Source: Rudanella sp. (GTDB lineage: Bacteria > Bacteroidota > Bacteroidia > Cytophagales > Spirosomataceae). From it: a stretch of 7,295 bases of DNA. Positions 4,579 through 7,295 of this stretch are shown piece by piece. A program made the position numbers and the translations under genes. Below the pieces are notes generated by a model that was not told the origin of the DNA, did no database searches, and saw only the letters and a program-made list of their open reading frames with translations. Location: the NCBI GenBank assembly GCA_026785985.1, contig JAJAYX010000380.1, positions 1-7,295 of the forward strand, in the 5' to 3' direction. Every line of letters starts with the position of its first letter. Position 1 is the stretch's first letter.

Positions 4579-6312
4579 ATGCCCTATCTCGACGTTTACA
4601 CGACTTCTTTAACGGCTAAAACAGCGGCTCACCTCCTGCGCCGAACCACGTTTGGCCCCACTCAGGCTGAGATTACGGCCTTTACGGGCCAAACAGCCAC
4701 GCAGGCGGTACAAACGCTCATCGCAAACATCAATTATACCCCGCCCCAACCCGTCGATTTAGACAGCACCAGAGCCACGGCGGGCCAGCCCTATCTGCAA
4801 AATAGTTCGACCCCTATTGGGCAGTATTTGCCCTTCGATGGCGACCGAAATTTTGCGTATGGGCTATATATCAAATATTGGTGGCTGGGGTTGATGGCCA
4901 AGCCGACCAACGGCCCTAACCTGCTCGACAAACTCACGCTATTTTGGCAAAATCATTTCGTGACAACCAGCGAAGTGGTTGATGATTACCGCTTTGTGTG
5001 GAGTTATCTGAAGCTGTTACGCGACAATTCGCTGGGGAACTTCCGCGATTTAGTGACCAAAATCAGCAAAGAACCTGCCATGCTGCGCTACCTCAACGGC
5101 GACATGAACGAGTCGGGCGCAGGCAAAGCCAACGAGAACTACGCCCGTGAGTTGCAGGAGTTGTTCACGATGGGAACAGTGGATGCCAGCGGCAACGCCA
5201 ACTACACCGAAGATGACGTGAAAGCAGCCGCCCGCGTGCTGACGGGCTGGAAATACACCAATTATTGGACAACCGGCTCTACCTCCTTTGCCACCACGTT
5301 CAATAGCACTAAACACGATGCCACCAACAAAACGTTTTCGACTAAATATGGCAATGGTTTGGGGGTTACAATCATAGGCCGCACGGGAGCCACAGCGGGC
5401 GATCTGGAACTGACCGATCTGGTGACGATGCTGCTGAATCACCCCCAAACCCCGCGCTTCATTTGCCGTAAACTCTACCGCTGGTATGTGAACCCCGATG
5501 TGACACCTGCCATCGAAACCAACGTGATTGTGCCCCTGGCAGCTTTGCTGGTGAGCAGTAACTACGCTATTCGACCCGTGATCGAGAAACTGTTGACGAG
5601 TCAGATTTTCTTTGATGACACCAACATTGGGGCCATCGTGAAATCGCCCGCTGAGCTGATGGTGGGGACTACCCGGTTTTTTAATCAGCCCGTACCGGCT
5701 CTCTCGCCCAGTGTGGCTCCCTACAAAACACTGTTCGATTTTATCCACTGGCGAATGCGCGATCTGCAACTCGATCTGATGGATCAGCCCACGGTGTTTG
5801 GCCATGAGCCTTATTACCAGACGGGCTACTCCAAAAACTGGATTAACACCACCACGATGGCCCTGCGGAATGATTTCACGGACGCGCTCATCTGGCGGTG
5901 GCTCACGGTGGATGCCAGCACGAACTACAAATATGGCATCGACCTGATTGCCTGGGTCACGCCCCTGCAAACCAATTTCGGCAGTTTTGTGACCCCGCCC
6001 ACCACAGCGGCACCGTCGCCCGCGCCCACAACCCCGCCCATTTCCTGCGTGGTCGTGTTGGATGCGTTCCTGTTGAATTTGTTTGCGACTGATTTGGCAC
6101 AGAACCAAAAAGATTTTCTGATTGATACAATCATGATGCAGGCTATTCCGCGCACCTCATGGGAGTTTGAGTGGAACACGTATCGACGCACCGTGACCTA
6201 CCCGGCGAGTTATACGATTTCGCAGATCAGTAATGCCAGGAATGCGGTGAACAACCGCCTGAAGAACCTCATGAAATACCTCTTCCGCATGGCGGAATAC
6301 CATATTTTCTAA
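4579..6312 (+). CDS. DUF1800 domain-containing protein (intact tandem copy)
   Basis: This 577-residue protein belongs to family PF08811, which has no established biochemical function. Typical segments in order: AAHLLRRTTFGPTQAEI (16-32), KLTLFWQNHFVTT (118-130), KEPAMLRYLNGDMNE (164-178), NENYARELQELFTMG (185-199), YTEDDVKAAARVLTGW (209-224), HDATNKTF (246-253), NHPQTPRFICRKLYRWYVNP, KSPAELMVGTTRFF, and a tryptophan-containing 'KNWINTTTMALRNDF' near the usual GW(x)nGG site. A Pro/Thr/Ala/Ser-rich linker lies at 472-487 (TPPTTAAPSPAPTTPP). The C-terminus is charged and aromatic (RMAEYHIF). No signal peptide or membrane helix is visible at the N-terminus (MPYLDVYTTSL), though the partner DUF1501 protein has one. 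The ATG at 4579 is supported by the same MPYLD start in the broken copy. DUF1501 follows 11 nt downstream, the common pairing, so they probably form one operon and act together. Confidence 0.93.
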   Translation: MPYLDVYTTSLTAKTAAHLLRRTTFGPTQAEITAFTGQTATQAVQTLIANINYTPPQPVDLDSTRATAGQPYLQNSSTPIGQYLPFDGDRNFAYGLYIKYWWLGLMAKPTNGPNLLDKLTLFWQNHFVTTSEVVDDYRFVWSYLKLLRDNSLGNFRDLVTKISKEPAMLRYLNGDMNESGAGKANENYARELQELFTMGTVDASGNANYTEDDVKAAARVLTGWKYTNYWTTGSTSFATTFNSTKHDATNKTFSTKYGNGLGVTIIGRTGATAGDLELTDLVTMLLNHPQTPRFICRKLYRWYVNPDVTPAIETNVIVPLAALLVSSNYAIRPVIEKLLTSQIFFDDTNIGAIVKSPAELMVGTTRFFNQPVPALSPSVAPYKTLFDFIHWRMRDLQLDLMDQPTVFGHEPYYQTGYSKNWINTTTMALRNDFTDALIWRWLTVDASTNYKYGIDLIAWVTPLQTNFGSFVTPPTTAAPSPAPTTPPISCVVVLDAFLLNLFATDLAQNQKDFLIDTIMMQAIPRTSWEFEWNTYRRTVTYPASYTISQISNARNAVNNRLKNLMKYLFRMAEYHIF

Positions 6313-6323
6313 CTACCTGTGCT

Positions 6324-7022
6324 ATGAACCGTAGAAAATTTTTAACCGCTGCCTCCTCATTGGCTCTGCCGTTGGCCCTGAATGGATTCGGCATGAAAGC
6401 GTTGGCCCACAACTCTAACCTCGTGAAATCGTTGCTGGCTGCCAACGTTCCTTATACCGACCGGGTGCTGGTGATTATTAACCTCAACGGCGGCAACGAC
6501 GGGATGAATACGGTGATTCCGCTCGATCAGATGTCGGCCTACACCACCCTGCGGAGCAACATCGCCATTCCACAGAACAAGGTGCTGACGCTGGCGGGTA
6601 ACGATCTCACCGGCCTCCATCCCGCCATGACCGGCCTGCGCGATCTGTATAACGATGGCAAACTAAGCATTATTCACTCGGTGAGTTACCCAAATCCTGA
6701 CCAGTCGCACTATCGCTCGTCGGACATCTGGATGACGGGTGAGGATTCTAACCAGACCTACGAAACGGGTTGGGCAGGTCGCTATTTAGACGACCGCTTT
6801 CCGAACTATCCAGCCAACTACCCGAACCTCACGATGGAAGACCCGCTGGCCATTCAGATTGGGTATTTGACCTCGACAACGTTGCTTGGCCCTACGCAGT
6901 CGATGGGCATTGCCATTAACGACCCCAACAGTTTTTACTCGCTGGTTGGTGCGGCTTCGGCCACCTCGCCCGACTATCTGCCCTGCTGCGATGCGGCACT
7001 GCTGTTTGAGATCTTGCGGTAA
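6324..7022 (+). CDS. DUF1501 protein (sulfatase/alkaline-phosphatase-like superfamily), C-terminally truncated
   Basis: The N-terminus MNRRKFLTAASSLALPLAL has a twin-arginine-type motif (NRRKFL) and a hydrophobic core ending near Ala28, so export by Tat is likely. The DUF1501 (PF07394) hallmarks follow: RVLVIINLNGGNDGMNTVIP (47-66), LTGLHPAM (95-102), SYPNPDQSHYRSSDIW (121-136), GWAGRYLD (149-156) and IAINDPNSFYSLVG (197-209). The family usually reaches about 400-500 residues, but here the frame stops at 232, after CCDAALLFEILR. The second half, which holds the remaining metal-site residues of the superfamily, is missing. Sequence after about 7019 does not resume the family in any + frame. 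Instead, an unrelated frame on the - strand runs into the junction. A functional product is doubtful, so this is best treated as a 5' fragment of a pseudogene or a gene cut by a rearrangement. It is paired with the DUF1800 gene 11 nt upstream. Confidence 0.85.
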   Translation: MNRRKFLTAASSLALPLALNGFGMKALAHNSNLVKSLLAANVPYTDRVLVIINLNGGNDGMNTVIPLDQMSAYTTLRSNIAIPQNKVLTLAGNDLTGLHPAMTGLRDLYNDGKLSIIHSVSYPNPDQSHYRSSDIWMTGEDSNQTYETGWAGRYLDDRFPNYPANYPNLTMEDPLAIQIGYLTSTTLLGPTQSMGIAINDPNSFYSLVGAASATSPDYLPCCDAALLFEILR

Positions 7023-7295
7023 TCCTTGCTCATCGAGCCAAGTCGAAAAATGCTCTGCAACTCCTGGTTGATCATGGCCGGGGATGTTTTTATCAAGAAA
7101 TTCCTTCAAAGCCTTAAGCGAACGATCAGTCCCCCGAAAAGTCGAAAAGTCAGACGAGGTGCCAGCGATCAGATCATAGGTTGGGGCAATAAAAGAATCT
7201 TGAATAGAAATCTTACGACGCAGTGAATCAAGTTGCGATTTGTAATCTCCTAAAGTTGATCGTGAAAACGGGTCCAGCCCATACAAAGCCATGTC
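7017..7295 (-). CDS. Unrecognised protein fragment on the minus strand, running off the window
   Basis: Read on the minus strand, the frame is open to the right edge; an ATG at 7292 gives MALYGLDPFSRSTLGDYKSQ and onward to HFSTWLDEQGLPQ near 7020. The composition looks like a real soluble protein (mixed charged and hydrophobic residues, helical segment SLKALKEFLDKNI), and the base composition is richer in A+T than the DUF1501 gene. Past about 7017 the frame stays open to 6786 but only reads the antisense of DUF1501, so the true C-terminus is either right at the junction or lost. I do not recognise the family. It could belong to an inserted element or to a gene fused here by deletion. The first residue may lie upstream of 7295 (the codon before the ATG is also open). 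Confidence 0.4.

Noticed and set aside
5050..6108. Long open frame (352 codons) on the minus strand within the intact DUF1800 gene.
   Set aside because: It is an antisense shadow of a well-supported gene; its translation is rich in His, Gly, Arg and Gln without a recognisable domain.
6786..7016. Left part of the minus-strand frame as genuine coding sequence.
   Set aside because: This stretch is the antisense of conserved DUF1501 codons, so the frame is open there only by chance.
1..7295. CRISPR array, tRNA or rRNA genes, riboswitch, toxin-antitoxin pair or phage defence cluster.
   Set aside because: No regularly spaced repeats, cloverleaf candidates, conserved RNA motifs or recognisable defence domains were seen by reading both strands.

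Overview
The window looks like chromosome from a Bacteroidota member, most likely order Cytophagales (Spirosoma-like). This is inferred from protein style, the DUF1800/DUF1501 pair, a Bacteroidota-type -7 promoter element and an Rpn-family remnant with KGI/KGM repeats. No 16S or other decisive marker is present. It combines a compact housekeeping cluster with a much-rearranged accessory half.

Left part (1-1798, + strand): three tightly packed genes. They are the end of panD (aspartate 1-decarboxylase, beginning exactly at its Gly-Ser self-cleavage site), a membrane protein of the lysylphosphatidylglycerol-synthase TM/flippase-like family that overlaps panD by 4 nt (GTG start), and rfaE2 (heptose-1-phosphate adenylyltransferase domain) 13 nt further on. 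They serve coenzyme A precursor supply and the cell envelope, and are probably one transcript.

Middle (1799-2549): about 750 nt with no intact gene. It holds two decayed gene ends. On the - strand is the C-terminus of an Rpn-type nuclease/putative transposase, with an in-frame stop. On the + strand is the C-terminus of an M28 family peptidase, with a +1 frameshift in an A-run and an in-frame TAA. They abut head to head near 2103. An intact YugP-like membrane zinc metallopeptidase (2550-3236) follows, closed by a strong intrinsic terminator (3284-3315).

Right part (3316-7295): a promoter region leads into a tandem duplication of a DUF1800 gene. The first copy is dead. Its first ~245 codons and last ~60 codons survive, but the ~270 codons between them have been replaced by a 144-bp element bounded by 26-bp inverted repeats (MITE-like or an IS relic). 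The second copy (4579-6312) is intact, begins 5 nt after the relic ends, and is followed by its usual partner, a DUF1501 gene with a twin-arginine-type signal. The DUF1501 gene is cut short at about half the family's usual length. Beyond that point lies an unrecognised - strand reading frame that runs off the window.

Overall, at least four genes are broken (Rpn, M28, DUF1800 copy 1, DUF1501), each next to a rearrangement junction. I did not find a convincing new multi-gene system. The most notable structure is the inverted-repeat element embedded in the duplicated DUF1800 gene, which also carries a perfect match to the Bacteroidota -7 promoter element facing the intact copy.
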